DNA from: Candidatus Kuenenia stuttgartensis
GTDB taxonomy: Bacteria > Planctomycetota > Planctomycetia > Pirellulales > UBA1268
Reading direction: 5' to 3'
DNA: 32,866 bases
NCBI GenBank assembly: GCA_945890755.1
Contig: CAMDDA010000011.1
Coordinates: forward strand, 1 to 32,866
Shown here: piece by piece, positions 9,314 through 17,387 of the stretch
Position numbering within the stretch: the first letter of the stretch is position 1
How the letters are laid out: every line of letters starts with the position of its first letter
Translations under genes and position numbers: made by a program
Notes under the pieces: model-generated
The model's database searches: none
Seen by the model: the letters and a program-made list of their open reading frames with translations, nothing else
What the model was told of the DNA's origin: nothing

Positions 9314-10861
9314 TCAGCCGGCCGCGGCCCTGCGGTGCCGCCACGCGACCGCCACCACCCCCAGCCCGCAGCACGCGGGGAAGAGACCGCCCAGCCGGCT
9401 GGCGAGCGTGCGTCCCTCCATCAGCGGCGGCCGCGCGGCCAGCGCGCCGCGGACGTGCAGTGGCAGCGCTGCCGTGATCGTGCCCACCGGCGAGATCACA
9501 CACGTCTCGCCGGTGGCGGCGCACCGCAGCAGGCACCGCCGCGTCTCGACCGCCCGGAGCCGGCCCAGCATCCGATGCTGCTCTAGCGTGAGCGGTGCGG
9601 TGAACGCCGAGCCATTGATCAGCGACACGAGGACGTTCGCCCCGTTGGCCACCAGCGACCGGGCCGCCTCCGGGATCATGTCTTCGTAGCACATCATCAC
9701 GCCGAGTCGCGCCTGGCCAGAGGCCAGCACGTTCGCCTCGCTGCCGGCGGTGAGCTCCTCCTGCATCGGAAAATAGCGCTTGATGTCGGGATAGCGATCC
9801 TCACCCGGCACGTACTCGCCAAACGGCATCAAGTGCCGCTTGTGATACCGGCCAGTGATTGAGTGGTCGCGGTCGACGAGGATCGCCGACTGGTACAGCT
9901 GCCGCGGCTTCTCGGGATGGCCGTGGTAGCTCTTGCCGCCGAAGAGCAGCGGACTGACAGGATCGTCGAGCGGCCGCATGCCGGCCCGCGGCGGCCGGGA
10001 GTGTTCCAGCACGCACTCCGTATCGGCGAGTGAGGTGAGCGTGTCGGCGTAGCAGCCGCCGCTGCACTCGGGCCAGCAGACGAGGCCCGTCGCGCCGGAA
10101 GAGGCCGCGTGGGCCTGTCGCGTGAACTCGCGGAGTGCATCGATGCCCCCTTCCTCTTCCGGGTTGGCCTGCACGAGCACGACGTCGATCGTCGGGGCTG
10201 TCGCGGCGACCTGTGTCCAGTGAGCGATCGCCCAGCTTCCGTAGGCAAGGTTGGCTGCACACACCGCCGCAGCGCCTACGACGACGCGTGGGACCGATGT
10301 TCGCCAGCCCGCATGCACGAGCCACACGAGCAGGCCGGCGTGGGCATAGAGCACGAACGTGGAGACTTCCGGGCCGAGGAGATCGACCGCCTGCACGAGG
10401 ACCGGCCAGGCACCCTGGGCATACCCCAGCCGCCATGGAAACACGGCCGGCGCGACCGCCTCGATGGCGACGGCCAGCGCCCCGGCTGGCAGCCAGGCCC
10501 GGAGCGGATCGGGCTGCAACCGTGCGGCGAAGAGCAGCGGTGCCGCCAGTCGCAGAGCATCCCAAAATACGATCGGCGTTGCGATCGCAATGCCGGTGGT
10601 CGCATCGGCATCCATCGCGTAGGCGAGCGCTTCCGGCGTCCAGTGGAAGGCGATCGCGATCGCGGCCATCGCCCCGGCCAGCGTCCAGCCTTCGCCCCAC
10701 CAGCCGCGGATTCGGTGGACGAACGCCAGCGGGATCGCCACGCCGATCCATGCGGCCCAGACGAGCCGCTGGTCGAGCCACGGCGCCGCCATGAAGACGG
10801 CGGCCGTGGCCGCGACGAGCGGTGCCGCGAGCCCGCGTCGTACGGACCCGCGCTGAATCAT
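9314..10861 (-). CDS. lnt: apolipoprotein N-acyltransferase
   Basis: Lnt adds the third acyl chain to diacylated lipoproteins in the inner membrane. The 515-aa protein has an N-terminal block of hydrophobic segments (about 1-210) and a C-terminal nitrilase-fold domain. The catalytic triad is readable: Glu in VCWPECSGG, Lys in YHKRHLMPFGEYVPGE, and Cys in LGVMMCYEDMIPEAAR. LINGSAF and LRAVETRRCLLRCAATGET are further family blocks. The ATG overlaps the upstream small secreted protein's stop as ATGA (10858-10861), so the two are probably co-translated. Confidence 0.9.
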   Translation of the reverse strand: MIQRGSVRRGLAAPLVAATAAVFMAAPWLDQRLVWAAWIGVAIPLAFVHRIRGWWGEGWTLAGAMAAIAIAFHWTPEALAYAMDADATTGIAIATPIVFWDALRLAAPLLFAARLQPDPLRAWLPAGALAVAIEAVAPAVFPWRLGYAQGAWPVLVQAVDLLGPEVSTFVLYAHAGLLVWLVHAGWRTSVPRVVVGAAAVCAANLAYGSWAIAHWTQVAATAPTIDVVLVQANPEEEGGIDALREFTRQAHAASSGATGLVCWPECSGGCYADTLTSLADTECVLEHSRPPRAGMRPLDDPVSPLLFGGKSYHGHPEKPRQLYQSAILVDRDHSITGRYHKRHLMPFGEYVPGEDRYPDIKRYFPMQEELTAGSEANVLASGQARLGVMMCYEDMIPEAARSLVANGANVLVSLINGSAFTAPLTLEQHRMLGRLRAVETRRCLLRCAATGETCVISPVGTITAALPLHVRGALAARPPLMEGRTLASRLGGLFPACCGLGVVAVAWRHRRAAAG

Positions 10862-11304
10862 TTCAAATTCATCCGCGGAATGGAGATTCCCAGGCCGCCG
10901 TTGTCAGTGAACACGCCGGCGGTGGTCTTCGATCCCGGAGCCAGGTTGTAGAACGCCTCAGCCTCCGGCTCGGGCAGCAAGCCGCCTTTCTGGACGTCAC
11001 CGGCGAAGAACGCCACGAGCGCGCCCTTGCCGCCCGGCACCAGGATCGTCTTCGAATTTCCCGGAGCGATGTAAACACCACCGTTTTGGTTGGCAAGCTT
11101 CACCGGCACCGGCGGCTGGAATCCCTGCGCCTGCTTCTCCCCGACGCCCACCACATAGATGCCTTCACCCTCCGTGTCGTTGAACACCTTGATCGACACC
11201 GTCCGTTTGACACCTCTCACCCCCGAAGCGCCGGCCTGGGCCGGAGCCGCCATGAGCACGAGGGCTCCCATCGCCAGCAGACCCATTGCAACCCTACGAA
11301 TCAT
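10858..11304 (-). CDS. small secreted protein of unknown function
   Basis: A 148-aa protein with a clear Sec signal peptide (MIRRVAMGLLAMGALVLMAAPAQA), followed by a predicted beta-rich mature domain (KRTVSIKVFNDTEGEGIYVVGVGE...GNSKTILVPGGKGALVAFFAGD). I do not recognise a named family. The ATG at 11304 is preferred over the track start (11316) because GTGGAGG lies six bases upstream of it. It has no lipobox. Its stop overlaps the lnt start as ATGA, which ties its expression to lipoprotein maturation; a functional link is only inference. Confidence 0.7.
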   Translation of the reverse strand: MIRRVAMGLLAMGALVLMAAPAQAGASGVRGVKRTVSIKVFNDTEGEGIYVVGVGEKQAQGFQPPVPVKLANQNGGVYIAPGNSKTILVPGGKGALVAFFAGDVQKGGLLPEPEAEAFYNLAPGSKTTAGVFTDNGGLGISIPRMNLK

Positions 11305-11408
11305 CGGAACCTCCACAGAAAAACATGCTGTTCACACCCGACGCCATGCCTGAAGGCGACGAGCCTCCGGCGATTCGCGTTCCGGCGTTGCCGCTCGGGC
11401 CAGCCGCA

Positions 11409-12308
11409 TCACGGCACGCTCGCGGCCGAAGCCTGGGCTTCACCGCCGTTTCGCGTGCAGATCGCGGCCAACACGACCGGGTCCATGGACTCGCTGAGAA
11501 ACACCACGCGGGCATCCGCGAACGCCGCCAGGGCGCCCCCCGGATGCAGACTGCGAATGTCGCTTGTTTCGGTGTTGATGAAGCCCGACGACTGCGGGCC
11601 GCAGTTGTGTACGGCCCAGCGGCCAGTGGGATCCTCGGGATCCGCGTCCTCGCCGGGGGCCGGGCCGCGGTCGATGGACTCCGCGGCGAGCAGCGTCGCA
11701 CTGAGACCATCGCTGACGTGCGCGGCCCGCACATGCCCCGTGTCGCGATCCCGTGGCACGAGCACGCCGTTGGTCAGTCCGGCAGCGCCAAAAAATGGCA
11801 CGCGATCGACGCCCAGCATCCAGGCGCCGGAGATGCCCGTGTAATCGGCCTTGCCGACGTACGACAGCACGCCCGACGGGCAGACATAGGCAGAAATTTT
11901 TTGTTTCGACGCAACGCGGTTGCCGGCCGGATCGTTCCATTCACGCGCATAGTCGATCCGAGCGGCCAGCTCCGCTTCCTCGAGAAACGGGAGGATCGAC
12001 GACGTCCAGGCGTGGAGCGTGCCCGTCGGCAGTGCGGGGGGCGCCGGCAGTTGGTCGCACCCTGCGGGGAACCGCCGCCGGCCGGATTCATAGACCGAGG
12101 TGGCCAGCGCCGTCTGCCGCAGGTTGTTGCCACAGGCCGTCTTCCGACCAGACTCCCGCACCCTCTGCACGGCGGGCAGGAGCATGCCGATGAGCATGCC
12201 GACGATCCCGATGACCACGAGCAGTTCCACGAGACTGAACCCGCGGCCACCGACCACCGGACATGCTCGCCGTGCCGGTTTCCCGGGGGCAACGACACTG
12301 ATCTTCAT
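11409..12308 (-). CDS. DUF1559 pseudopilin-like protein (gene 1)
   Basis: A 299-aa planctomycete DUF1559 protein. The type-IV prepilin-like N-terminus reads GRGFSLVELLVVIGIVGMLIGMLLPAVQRVRESGR, with a G/F cleavage site and Glu at +5. It is followed by CGNNLRQTALA and the family's HVSDGLSATLLAAES block. The C-terminal H-X9-DG signature is degenerate: HPGGALAAFADA has Ala for the final Gly. The ORF track extends this frame to 13349, but that extension is antisense to the RluA gene. The start is set at the ATG 12308 (MKISVV), with GAGG five bases upstream. Members probably form surface or periplasmic pseudopilus-like structures; the exact role is unknown. Confidence 0.85.
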   Translation of the reverse strand: MKISVVAPGKPARRACPVVGGRGFSLVELLVVIGIVGMLIGMLLPAVQRVRESGRKTACGNNLRQTALATSVYESGRRRFPAGCDQLPAPPALPTGTLHAWTSSILPFLEEAELAARIDYAREWNDPAGNRVASKQKISAYVCPSGVLSYVGKADYTGISGAWMLGVDRVPFFGAAGLTNGVLVPRDRDTGHVRAAHVSDGLSATLLAAESIDRGPAPGEDADPEDPTGRWAVHNCGPQSSGFINTETSDIRSLHPGGALAAFADARVVFLSESMDPVVLAAICTRNGGEAQASAASVP

Positions 12309-12443
12309 CACGACCTCGACGAACTGGACGCGAGCCAGACACCGGCGGGTCGTGCATGCCCCTCTCACGCCCGCATTCGTGTGCATTTGCATCCGTGGGC
12401 GTTGCCGATCACTGTTCGGAGGCCGCCGGTGGCGGTCAACCGT

Positions 12444-12470
12444 CGGGCAAAAACCCCGCGGTTCTGCCCG
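12444..12470. other. hairpin in the divergent DUF1559/rluA promoter region
   Basis: CGGGCA pairs with TGCCCG, and inside it AACC-CCGC-GGTT pairs, with small internal loops. It lies between the two divergent starts (12308 and 12552). It may be an operator or part of a 5' leader. Confidence 0.35.
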
Positions 12471-12551
12471 CCCCCCTCTTGCAGACACCTCCCTGTCTGC
12501 GAGGCTGACGCGACCGCTCCCCCGCCCTGAGCACCGACGACCACGCCCCTC

Positions 12552-13550
12552 ATGAAGCAGCATCCCGGCACCGTGCACCACGTGACCGCCGCCGACCGCG
12601 GGCAGACGCTCGCGGCGTTCCTGCGGCCCCGTCTCGGCGACGCCAGTTGGTCGCGGGTGCAGAAGCTCGTGCGGTCGCGACACGTGCTCATCCACGGCAA
12701 CATCTGCACCGACATCGCCCGAAGGCTGAAGGAGGGGGAGGTGGTGAAGGTGCTCGACGTGGCCGCGGCCCCGCTGCCCAAGGCCGACGATGTGAGGGTC
12801 GTGCACGTCGACGCCGACGTCGTGGTCGTCGACAAGCCGACGGGGCTCACCACGACCAGGCACCACGAGGAGGCGTCGTGGCCGGCGAAGCGGCGCCAGC
12901 TCCAGCCCACGCTCGAGGAACTGGTGCCCGACGCGATCGGTCGATTCTTTCTCGCACGCGGATCCGAGGGCCAGCGGCCGGCCAAGCGCACCCGCATCCC
13001 GCCGGTGAAGGCGGTGCATCGGATCGACCGCGAGACGAGCGGCCTCGTCGTCTTCGCCCGCAACGTGCCGGCCAGCCGCATCCTCGCGGAGCAATTCCGC
13101 CTGCACACGACGCACCGCCGCTACCTCGCCCTCGTGGTGGGCCGGGTGGGGGCGGGCATGATCCGGTCGCACCTTCTCCGTGATCGCGGCGACGGCCGGC
13201 GCGGCTCGGCCGACTCCGACGACGGCAAGCTGGCGATCACCCACGTGGCGCCGGTGGAGCATTTCGGCGACGCCTACACGCTCGTCGAATGCCGGCTCGA
13301 GACGGGCCGCACGCACCAGATTCGCATCCACATGGCCGAGACCGGCCATCCGGTCTGCGGTGAGCGGGTGTATTCCGCGCCGCGGAAGCTCGAGGTGAAG
13401 GACGAGTCACGCGCCCCGCGCGTGATGCTCCACGCGGCCGAGCTCGGCTTCGTGCATCCGGTGAGCGGCGAGGAGTTGCGGTTCGAGAGCCCGCTGCCAT
13501 CCGACATCCGCAAGGTGCTCGCCGCATTGCGAAAGGCCTATCCCACGTAG
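12552..13550 (+). CDS. RluA-family pseudouridine synthase
   Basis: This 332-aa protein has an S4 RNA-binding domain (about 16-70: VQKLVRSRHVLIHGNICTDIARRLKEGEVV) and a pseudouridine synthase domain. The catalytic Asp is in VHRIDRETSGLVVFA, and GRTHQIRIHMAETGHPVCGE is the other diagnostic block. It converts uridine to pseudouridine in rRNA or tRNA; the target base cannot be assigned. A roughly 40-residue insertion rich in charged residues (GRFFLARGSEGQRPAKRTRI) precedes the catalytic motif. The gene ends in TAG just before a cluster of GTAGGCCCG palindromes and converges on DUF1559 gene 2. Confidence 0.87.
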   Translation: MKQHPGTVHHVTAADRGQTLAAFLRPRLGDASWSRVQKLVRSRHVLIHGNICTDIARRLKEGEVVKVLDVAAAPLPKADDVRVVHVDADVVVVDKPTGLTTTRHHEEASWPAKRRQLQPTLEELVPDAIGRFFLARGSEGQRPAKRTRIPPVKAVHRIDRETSGLVVFARNVPASRILAEQFRLHTTHRRYLALVVGRVGAGMIRSHLLRDRGDGRRGSADSDDGKLAITHVAPVEHFGDAYTLVECRLETGRTHQIRIHMAETGHPVCGERVYSAPRKLEVKDESRAPRVMLHAAELGFVHPVSGEELRFESPLPSDIRKVLAALRKAYPT

Positions 13551-13557
13551 CGGTCAT

Positions 13558-13670
13558 GTAGGCCCGTTGCGGAGCAACGGAGCTTATGTAGGCCCGTCCC
13601 TCCGTGCCGGGCAGCCCGTTGCGGAGCCACGGGCCTACGGGGGGCGGAGGGCGGAGCAACGGTGCTACGG
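13558..13670. repeat. GTAGGCCCGTTGC-type palindrome cluster between convergent genes
   Basis: Hairpin A pairs CCGTTGC (13564-13570) with GCAACGG (13574-13580) around a GGA loop. Hairpin B pairs GTAGGCCCGT (13588-13597) perfectly with ACGGGCCTAC (13629-13638), enclosing a further CCCGTTGCGGAGCC motif. A half unit, GGAGCAACGGTGCTACGG, runs to 13670 and contains the DUF1559 stop codon. A half copy of the same palindrome recurs at 16406-16421. The position between two gene 3' ends would suit a bidirectional terminator or a REP-like element. Confidence 0.65.
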
Positions 13671-14678
13671 CAGCGTGAGCGACTCACCGCCGGCCCGCGT
13701 CGCCGCGGCCCTCCACACGGCCGGATCGACGTCGTCGGCCACGAACCGCAGCGAGCCATCGGCCATGGCCACGTTCACGCCCCCCGGGTGCCGGCTCCGC
13801 GCCGCCCGCCAGCCGTAGCCCGCGTACATCTTGGCGAGATCGGTCGTGCTCATCAGCGCGGAGAGGCAGTCGAGCGTCGGATCATTCGGCTGGCGGGCAT
13901 GGTTGTAGAGGGTGGTCCGATACTCGCCGTTGGCCCAGGAGAATCCGCGGAGGTCGGTGAAGTTGTAGTAGAAGGGGCGGCTGCATGCGGCGTCGGTGAG
14001 CGGTGCGACGAACACGAATCCGTAGCCGGTCGCCGCCGTGATGCCTGCCGCAGTGCGGCCCGCCGTCGGCCCGTCACCGAGCAGGCTTTCGGAAAAGGCC
14101 ACGGTCTTCGAGAGTCCATCGGCCACGTCCTTGAGCCGCGTGCGGGAGTTGATGCCGAACAGCCCGGTGGTGTCGAACGGCGTGCCGCCGCCGGCGCCGC
14201 TGCCGGTGCACCCGGCATAGTTGGTCGGGCCGAACAGGCTCGATACGGCCGTCATCCGGTCGGCCGGGCAGAGAAAGAGCGGCACCGTCAGCTTCACGAT
14301 CGGTTTGTTCTGCGGTGCGATCGAGTCGGGGGTCAGGCCGATGTAGAGCGGCACCGTGAGGTCGAGCCCTTTGAGCAGCTGCTCCTCCTCGTAGTAGGGC
14401 GAGAGATGCGCGAGCAGCGACCAGCGGAAGAACTGATGCGGAAAGTCGGGCCGGGCCGCCCACTCGCGGGATTCGGCACCGATCGGCAGTCGGCCGCGGG
14501 CTGCCTCATGACTGGCGGAGGCCAGGGCGATCTGCCGCAGGTTGTTGGTGCAACTCGTCCGCCGCGCCGCCTCGCGAGCCGACTGCACCGCCGGCAGCAG
14601 GACGGCGACGAGCGTGCCGATGATCGCGACGACGACGAGCAGCTCGACCAGCGTGACGCCGCGGCGTCTGATGTTCAT
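13665..14678 (-). CDS. DUF1559 pseudopilin-like protein (gene 2)
   Basis: A 337-aa DUF1559 protein with the prepilin-like N-terminus [37 protein letters not shown], then [11 protein letters not shown]. The intact H-X9-DG signature, [17 protein letters not shown], is near the C-terminus. Such proteins occur in large paralogous families in planctomycetes and are processed like type-II secretion pseudopilins. The start overlaps the upstream PEP-CTERM gene's stop as ATGA (14675-14678). The stop TAG lies in a palindromic repeat. Gene 1 at 11409 is the same family, but the two differ strongly outside the N-terminus. Confidence 0.9.
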   Translation of the reverse strand: MNIRRRGVTLVELLVVVAIIGTLVAVLLPAVQSAREAARRTSCTNNLRQIALASASHEAARGRLPIGAESREWAARPDFPHQFFRWSLLAHLSPYYEEEQLLKGLDLTVPLYIGLTPDSIAPQNKPIVKLTVPLFLCPADRMTAVSSLFGPTNYAGCTGSGAGGGTPFDTTGLFGINSRTRLKDVADGLSKTVAFSESLLGDGPTAGRTAAGITAATGYGFVFVAPLTDAACSRPFYYNFTDLRGFSWANGEYRTTLYNHARQPNDPTLDCLSALMSTTDLAKMYAGYGWRAARSRHPGGVNVAMADGSLRFVADDVDPAVWRAAATRAGGESLTLP

Positions 14679-15673
14679 CGGCGCGCCACCCGTCGCCGAA
14701 CCATTGCCGCCGCGGCGGCGATGCCGATCCCGGCCGTGACGATCGTCGAGGGCTCCGGCACCGGCGCGACGACGAGGCCGCCGATCGTGCCGAGCCCGGA
14801 GTTGAACGTGCTGGTGAGGCTGCCGCCGGCGTCGAACTGATAGATCGCGCCGCCGCCGCCCGCGCTGCCCACGATCAGGCCGCCGTCCGAGAGCAGGGCC
14901 AGGGGCGATGCCCCGAACAGCACGTTGGTCGTGCCGAACGGCGAAGTCGTGTCGTTCAGTAGGTTCGTCTGCAGGATGCTGCCGTCCATGATGCTCGACG
15001 TGTAGAGCGTGGTGCCTCGGATCCCGATGCCCGTGGGGCCATAGAGCCCGGTCGCCGTGCCGCCGGCGACAACTTCGCCGACGAACACGCCCGCGGCGTC
15101 GAACTTCACGACCGGTCCCGAGGCATTTTGCGTTCCAAAGTCGTACGTTTGATTGCTGACGTACAACGATCCATCTTGGCCAAACGCGAGCCCCGGACTG
15201 CTGGCGAGCGAGCCGCCCGACGTGTAATCGCTGACGGCGATCGTGCCGCCAGTCGCATTGCCGACTTTGACGATCGTCCCCGTGTCTTCGAAAAACGGAT
15301 TGCGACCGACGAGCAGATCGTTCCCCTTGAATACCAGGCTCCCGGGAAACACCTCGGACGCCGCGAACGTGTAGACCGTGGAGAGTGAGTTATTCGTCAG
15401 GTTGAGCCGCCGGATCGAGGGTACGACCGTCGAAATATTCCCGGACTCACCGATATAGAGATTCCCGTCTGGCCCCAAGGCTAGGCCTGCTGCTCCGACA
15501 ATGGCCCCCGAGCCCGAAAGCGTCACCGCCGTTCCGGCTGGATCGGCAGAGTCGTAGCGAATAATCCTGCCGTCGGTATTGCTCACGGCATACACCGTAT
15601 CTCCCCGCGCGGTGGCAACGAGGGCGGCACAGGCGAGGATAATGACGACAAGGCGGGTGAAGGCGTGGTGCAT
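14675..15673 (-). CDS. PEP-CTERM protein with SMP/NHL-like beta-propeller
   Basis: A 332-aa exported protein with a signal peptide ([17 protein letters not shown]) and repeated propeller-like blades ([48 protein letters not shown]). The C-terminal sorting tail is [20 protein letters not shown] followed by RRR: the PEP motif, a hydrophobic helix and a basic end, recognised by an exosortase. It is translationally coupled to a DUF1559 gene. No exosortase gene lies in the window. The start region shares a 19-bp string, AGGCGTGGTGCATGGCGGG, with the small ORF at 26475. Confidence 0.85.
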   Translation of the reverse strand: MHHAFTRLVVIILACAALVATARGDTVYAVSNTDGRIIRYDSADPAGTAVTLSGSGAIVGAAGLALGPDGNLYIGESGNISTVVPSIRRLNLTNNSLSTVYTFAASEVFPGSLVFKGNDLLVGRNPFFEDTGTIVKVGNATGGTIAVSDYTSGGSLASSPGLAFGQDGSLYVSNQTYDFGTQNASGPVVKFDAAGVFVGEVVAGGTATGLYGPTGIGIRGTTLYTSSIMDGSILQTNLLNDTTSPFGTTNVLFGASPLALLSDGGLIVGSAGGGGAIYQFDAGGSLTSTFNSGLGTIGGLVVAPVPEPSTIVTAGIGIAAAAAMVRRRVARR

Positions 15674-15952
15674 GGCGGGCTCCGGAAGGCGGCAGTCGGG
15701 TCGCGGACAGCGACGACTGGTGACGGGCTGGTGAACTTAGGATGCGACAGAGGGCGCACTATCTGCCGCACATGCGGCGGATCGCGGCGGCATCGGGCAA
15801 CCGTCGGCGAAACACGCGACGGTCAGCAGTTCACGAGCAGTTCCTTGCGAAGAGCGAAGAATGGCAGAACGTGTCGTTCAAGCCGCCGGATTGTAGGCCG
15901 CTGGAGAGCCGGTCACAAGCGAATTCAAGACACCAGATAATCCAGGCCAAAT

Positions 15953-16022
15953 TGCCCGACTAGGATTCGAACCTAGACAAAGGGAACCAAAATCCCTTGT
16001 GCTACCGTTACACCATCGGGCA
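15953..16022 (-). tRNA. tRNA-Gln (anticodon TTG)
   Basis: The minus strand folds into a 70-nt cloverleaf: acceptor TGCCCGA/TCGGGCA, D arm GTGTAACGGTAGCAC, anticodon stem AGGGA/TCCCT with loop TTTTGGT (anticodon TTG at 15990-15988), and T arm CTAGG-TTCGAAT-CCTAG. U at position 1 fits tRNA-Gln. CCA is not encoded. Confidence 0.92.
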
Positions 16023-16119
16023 GAGTAGGACGAGACTATCGTAACGCGGGCCGGCGTCCGCAACGACGGGGTGCGGCTTCCCACCATGGAGCGAGGAGGG
16101 GAGGGGGTGCGCGACCCGT

Positions 16120-16221
16120 CCGCGGCTGCCGCCGCGGGATCCCCTCGCTTGCGCTCAGGGCTTGTATGCCACCTGGCGTGGCAGACGGTGTGGGTAGACG
16201 CCGGGTCGGCGTGGCGACCCG
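16120..16221. other. chain of three short hairpins next to repeat copy 2
   Basis: Three consecutive stems are readable: CCGCGG-CTGCCG-CCGCGG (16120-16137), TGCCAC-CTGGC-GTGGCA (16167-16183) and CGGGTC-GGCGTGGC-GACCCG (16202-16221). They lead directly into the structured repeat at 16225. No equivalent chain accompanies copy 1. Confidence 0.45.
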
Positions 16222-16224
16222 TGA

Positions 16225-16357
16225 GGGGCTGCCCATGCCCCGAGAGCCGGCGTATGCCGCCGAGCGCAGCCAGGATGGCGGAGCGAAGGCGGTATTCGAG
16301 CGAGCGAAGGACAGGATGTCCGAAGCGAGCGTCCGGCGACGGGGCGTGGGCAGCCCC
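16225..16357. repeat. dispersed structured repeat, copy 2 (133 bp)
   Basis: The terminal arms GGGGCTGCCCATGCCCC (16225-16241) and GGGGCGTGGGCAGCCCC (16341-16357) pair along 17 bp with one G-T. Internal arm I pairs ATGCCGCC (16254-16261) with GGCGGTAT (16288-16295) and is capped by GCCA-GGA-TGGC. Internal arm II is GGACA-GGA-TGTCC (16309-16321). Relative to copy 1, the fifth pair of the outer stem changes from T-A to C-G, and both internal arms differ while still pairing. The element lies 79 bp past the rex stop, in the same relative orientation as copy 1 to cdsA. Confidence 0.75.
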
Positions 16358-16405
16358 GACTGGCAGCGCTGATCAAACGTGCCCGTCACTTCGTGATGAG
16401 CTACC

Positions 16406-16421
16406 GGAGCAACGGGCCTAC
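16406..16421. repeat. half copy of the GTAGGCCCGTTGC palindrome
   Basis: GGAGCAACGGGCCTAC matches the right half of the palindrome seen at 13558-13638. It lies 16 bp from the rex stop, between the stop and structured repeat copy 2. Confidence 0.55.
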
Positions 16422-16436
16422 GAGGGAGCAAGCGGA

Positions 16437-17138
16437 CTACGGGGCCGGCGGCTCGGCCGTCGGCTTGGCCAGCTTGGTGGTGACGGCGAACGACAGCTGC
16501 TCGAGTTCGATCGCGAGGTCCACCCCCACGTTCTGCACGTGTGCCGGCAGCGTGAGCGTGACCGGCGCGAAGTTGACGATCCCCTCGACCCCCGCCGCCA
16601 CCAGCCGATCGGCAGCCTCCTGAGCGCGGTCGGCCGGCACGACGAGCATGCCGAGGCGAATGCCCTTGCTCTTCACCGTCGGGGCCAACTCCTCGAGCGG
16701 CTGGATGCGGAGGCCCTGCACCACCTGCCCCACCTTCGCCGGGTCGGCGTCGAAGGCGGCGGCAATCGAGAAGTTCTGCCGACCGAAGCCGCGGTAGCCG
16801 AGCAGGGCCTGGCCGAGGTTGCCAACGCCCACCATGGCCACGCTCCAGGAATGATTCGTGCCGAGGATGTCGCGCATCGCGCGGATCAGTTCGTCACAGC
16901 GGTAGCCCACGCCCGGATAGCCGAACTGGCCGAAGAAGCCGAGGTCCTTCCGCACCTGGGCGTCGCTGAACCCGAGCAGATGCCCGAGCTGGCCCGACGA
17001 GATCGTGTGCTGGCCCGCTGCCTCGAGCCGCTGGAGTTCGCGGAGATAGAGGCTCAGGCGGCTGACGACCACCTTCGGCACCGTCGAGTCCGACGGCAGT
17101 TCGCCGGGTGAAATCGAGTGGGGCTGAGGGTCAGCCAT
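16437..17138 (-). CDS. rex: redox-sensing transcriptional repressor Rex
   Basis: Rex senses the NADH/NAD+ ratio and represses fermentative and respiratory genes when NAD+ is high. The 233-aa protein has an N-terminal winged-helix domain (SRLSLYLRELQRLEAAGQHTISSGQLGHLLGFSDAQVRKDLGFFGQFG) and a Rossmann domain with GVGNLGQALLGY. The family block YPGVGYRCDELIRAMRDILG links the two domains. A C-terminal block, ILNFAPVTLTLP-like (IVNFAPVTLTLPAHVQNVGVDLAIELE), matches the swapped dimer helix region. I found no obvious Rex operator near its own start. The gene stands alone between the tRNA gap and the YTV gene. Confidence 0.93.
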   Translation of the reverse strand: MADPQPHSISPGELPSDSTVPKVVVSRLSLYLRELQRLEAAGQHTISSGQLGHLLGFSDAQVRKDLGFFGQFGYPGVGYRCDELIRAMRDILGTNHSWSVAMVGVGNLGQALLGYRGFGRQNFSIAAAFDADPAKVGQVVQGLRIQPLEELAPTVKSKGIRLGMLVVPADRAQEAADRLVAAGVEGIVNFAPVTLTLPAHVQNVGVDLAIELEQLSFAVTTKLAKPTAEPPAP

Positions 17139-17279
17139 GGCAAAGCCTGTGGATCGATCCGGAGAAAACGCCGCCCGACTCTACCGACAGGGGAGGCGAT
17201 CACCAAGAAATCAGGTCATGACGTTCCGTCTGGGACGGTTGTAACGCGGCTGGGGCTCTGGAAAAACTCCGCGGACTGC

Positions 17280-17293
17280 GTTGAGTAGTCAAC
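17280..17293. promoter_or_regulatory. short inverted repeat in the rex/YTV intergenic region
   Basis: GTTGA-GTAG-TCAAC is a perfect 5-bp inverted repeat with a 4-bp spacer, located between the divergent rex and YTV starts. It could be an operator, but it is short enough to occur by chance. Confidence 0.25.
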
Positions 17294-17387
17294 CTGCGGG
17301 GGTTTTGTGGCCGATGTTTTCAGAGTGCGGGAATGGTCCGCCATCCCTGCGCGCTGCGTGTTCGTTTCCAGAAGTCGTTTCCATTCC

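Larger units (their letters stand above)
15674..16436. other. 763-bp gap holding tRNA-Gln and repeat elements
   Basis: Between the PEP-CTERM gene and rex no protein gene is credible; the ORFs here are translations of the tRNA or of the repeats. The gap contains tRNA-Gln (15953-16022), a chain of short hairpins (16120-16221), the second full structured repeat (16225-16357) and a half GGAGCAACGGGCCTAC palindrome (16406-16421). Nothing was recognised in 15674-15950. Confidence 0.6.

Noticed and set aside
12309-13349. N-terminal 347 residues of the 646-aa DUF1559 ORF
   Set aside because: This part is antisense to the RluA-family gene. The prepilin-like N-terminus and ribosome-binding site place the true start at 12308.
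15878-16087. 69-aa minus-strand ORF
   Set aside because: It is the translation of the tRNA-Gln gene and its flanks.
17139-17332. Rex operator (TTGTGAA-N6-TTCACAA type) for autoregulation
   Set aside because: No sequence with adequate match was found in the rex upstream region.
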